64,000 bases of DNA from Saccharomycodes ludwigii (lineage: Eukaryota > Ascomycota > Saccharomycetes > Saccharomycodales > Saccharomycodaceae): contig NC_060202.1 in NCBI RefSeq assembly GCF_020623625.1, forward strand, positions 1,072,501-1,136,500, in the 5' to 3' direction. The notes under the pieces are model-generated. The model saw only the letters and a program-made list of their open reading frames with translations, had not been told where the DNA came from and did not search any database. Both the position numbers and the translations under genes were made by a program. Shown here piece after piece: positions 62,204 through 64,000 of the stretch (its first letter is position 1; each line of letters starts with the position of its first letter).

Positions 62204-64000
62204 ATGTTATCTAATAGTATTTGCCAGAGTCTTAGGGTATTAATTACAGTAGCCTATTTAATATTCCTAATATTAACTATACCCATTTCTTTCCAGGTTG
62301 GTGGAGTATCCTGTGGGTTGGCATTTACAGTTACCCTATTCAATTTATATTTTATATCAACAACAATAAAATTAAGATTATTTGATAGTAAAAGTACCAA
62401 CAACTTTTATCAAATTTTGTATTATTTACAACACCTTTCTATCCCATCCTTGCTTTTCATTTTCATTAATATCTACAGCGAGAACAAAAATATCACCACC
62501 AATAATAATGAAACTATTTTCTCAAAACTTTGGTCTATTTATTTGAAATTTTCGGTCATTCCCTGGAAATTTGTTTTAATTCATTCAACACCGTATTTTA
62601 CTTTATTGGAAGGCATATTTACCATTTTAGCTATTCAAACCATAGGCCAGGCCTATAAATGGTTAAATAGACCATCAGCTGCTGCTCTTTCTACTGTCCC
62701 AAAAGATAATCACAACAAGGGTAGTGATATAATTAATCATAGCAACCGTACTGATGATAAAAATAGGAATAATAGTAGTGATAAAGAGTTACTGCTTTCT
62801 TCTAATACCAATAATGAAACTGTTTTGGAAGAAGGTGAAGAGGAAAATTTTATTAAAAATAGCGATATCAAAGAAGTTGATTATGAATTAACTAAAAGCA
62901 TTAGCAGAAACAGTACCGCCGATCAAGATAATATGGATCTTGATGATGATGGTGATGATGATGATGATGATGATGCATCTGTTTCCGATTCGGATAGTAT
63001 AATCAGCAGCAGCTCAACCAGTGCTGATAAAAGTTCTGCATGGAGCATAGCGGGTTTAATGTTTAGTGCAGGAATAATCACATGTTCACTCTATTATTTA
63101 TATAAAATATATGCTACACCCAATTTTAACCTAAGTGTAATCGAGGCAACTTTGGTTGGTTTTACATTCAGCTTAGTTTGTGGGATTGGATTATACGGAA
63201 TCATCAGTAGTAAAGGCTCATCTGTGGAAAGTTCTCTTTTATTCGCCTATATCATAAGATGTATCTATGAAATTAGCCCGGAACTAAGCGATGTTGCAAT
63301 GAGTGGTATTTTACAAGTAATTCAGGATTCTTGGCAGCAAGTTTCTATATCTGTTGATCTTCCGTCCATATTAACCTCCTATTATTCTGTATCAGCTAGT
63401 ACATTGTCACCATCTATAGTAGTTGGCGGTCATGAACTTATAGATATGTTTACTAATACGGTCCGAAATATTATTAAGGAGGGCAAGTTTTCTACAACGG
63501 GTAACAATACCACATTTTCCAATACAATGTTTGCTACAGTTTCCAATCACTTGAAATTTTTCTATCAATATTATATTATTAGGATATACACATATATACA
63601 AATGTTTACAACGAGGTTATTCCCCAGAAGCTTAAATGGTATAAGTAAGATATTCTTCAAAATGGCCAAAGAAAGCATAACGCCTGCAATTTTAATGAAT
63701 TTAACGTTTAGGTTATTAGTCTATTATTTAGCAACAAGAATTATACCAGTAATACAAAGAAAAAAACAGCAAGAATTTGCCAAATTGCAGTTGCAATTGC
63801 AGGAACAACAGCAAGAAAAATTTGAAGATGATGACAGCGATGTCGATATATTTAGTAGTAATAATAATAGTTCTGGGATTACTTCCAATGACAGCAATGT
63901 AGAAACGGTGATAATAAATCAGGAAGAAGGCGAAGCCAAAGAATTAAGGATACGGCAATGTAAACCTAATAATAGCATACCGAGTAATAACAGTGTGACA
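62204..64000 (+). CDS. ICE2: Ice2, ER membrane protein (3' end outside window)
   Basis: The frame starts at ATG 62204 and stays open to the window edge, giving 599 codons; S. cerevisiae Ice2 has 491 residues, so this version is longer through inserts. The start matches the family: an N-terminal span, then SFQVGGVSCGLAFTVTLFNL. Several further membrane segments follow (for example SLLFIFINIY, AGLMFSAGIITCSLYYLY). A long acidic, disordered loop with an Asp run near residues 246-260 is inserted. Ice2 acts in cortical ER inheritance and, by holding the Nem1-Spo7 phosphatase, in ER membrane growth. It is divergent from UTP25, equal to YIL090W/YIL091C. Confidence 0.92.
   Translation, partial: MLSNSICQSLRVLITVAYLIFLILTIPISFQVGGVSCGLAFTVTLFNLYFISTTIKLRLFDSKSTNNFYQILYYLQHLSIPSLLFIFINIYSENKNITTNNNETIFSKLWSIYLKFSVIPWKFVLIHSTPYFTLLEGIFTILAIQTIGQAYKWLNRPSAAALSTVPKDNHNKGSDIINHSNRTDDKNRNNSSDKELLLSSNTNNETVLEEGEEENFIKNSDIKEVDYELTKSISRNSTADQDNMDLDDDGDDDDDDDASVSDSDSIISSSSTSADKSSAWSIAGLMFSAGIITCSLYYLYKIYATPNFNLSVIEATLVGFTFSLVCGIGLYGIISSKGSSVESSLLFAYIIRCIYEISPELSDVAMSGILQVIQDSWQQVSISVDLPSILTSYYSVSASTLSPSIVVGGHELIDMFTNTVRNIIKEGKFSTTGNNTTFSNTMFATVSNHLKFFYQYYIIRIYTYIQMFTTRLFPRSLNGISKIFFKMAKESITPAILMNLTFRLLVYYLATRIIPVIQRKKQQEFAKLQLQLQEQQQEKFEDDDSDVDIFSSNNNSSGITSNDSNVETVIINQEEGEAKELRIRQCKPNNSIPSNNSVT

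Overview
This is a gene-dense, intron-poor, very AT-rich yeast nuclear segment. It holds 36 protein genes (two cut by the window edges) and one tRNA-Ile. Nearly every gene matches a Saccharomyces cerevisiae gene. The left half and middle alternate between genes that lie in S. cerevisiae on chromosome XIV (YNL015-YNL039: PBI2, PUB1, tRNA-Ile, SAM50, CRZ1, KTR5, HHF2/HHT2, SIW14, IDH1, GPI15, BDP1, YNL035C, ARK1, HDA1, RCM1, FAP1, EFM6, KSH1) and on chromosome IX (YIL083-YIL099: CAB2, SDS3, KTR7, AIM19, AVT7, SGA1, FMC1, FYV10, BMT5, PRK1, LYS12, RSM25, UTP25, ICE2). The pairs duplicated in S. cerevisiae (KTR5/KTR7, ARK1/PRK1) are single here. That is what a lineage that never had the whole-genome duplication should look like. 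With the strong AT bias, long asparagine/glutamine/aspartate runs and many long poly(A/T) tracts, my best guess is Saccharomycodaceae (Saccharomycodes-like). The genus is inference; the non-duplicated status is well supported.

Layout. 1-9.8 kb: AMS1 (partial), PBI2, then a YFH1-EXP1-UBP1 trio that sits together on S. cerevisiae chromosome IV, then PUB1 and tRNA-Ile(AAT). 10-31 kb: CAB2, SAM50, CRZ1, TRM12, SDS3, a KTR mannosyltransferase, the divergent H4/H3 pair, AIM19, SIW14, AVT7, and a membrane-anchored glucoamylase of the SGA1 family. 31-44 kb: FMC1, IDH1, FYV10, BMT5, GPI15, a SRAP/HMCES DNA-repair protein, BDP1 and the WD40 protein YNL035C. 44-64 kb: PRK1/ARK1 kinase, HDA1, RCM1, LYS12, FAP1, EFM6, RSM25, KSH1, UTP25 and ICE2 (partial).

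The genes are housekeeping: mitochondrial metabolism and assembly (YFH1, SAM50, FMC1, IDH1, LYS12, RSM25), RNA and ribosome biogenesis (PUB1, TRM12, BMT5, RCM1, UTP25, BDP1), chromatin (H3, H4, SDS3, HDA1), the secretory pathway (EXP1, KTR, GPI15, KSH1, ICE2) and signalling (CRZ1, SIW14, PRK1). They do not form operons. I found no transposon, CRISPR array or novel gene system. The points worth a second look are the ancestral interleaved gene order with an inverted block, a Lys14-type palindrome in the LYS12 promoter, a probable 5'-UTR intron in FMC1, an MCB plus repeated motifs between the histone genes, a type II membrane anchor on the glucoamylase, a PIP-like tail on the SRAP protein, and poly(A) runs that abut start codons.
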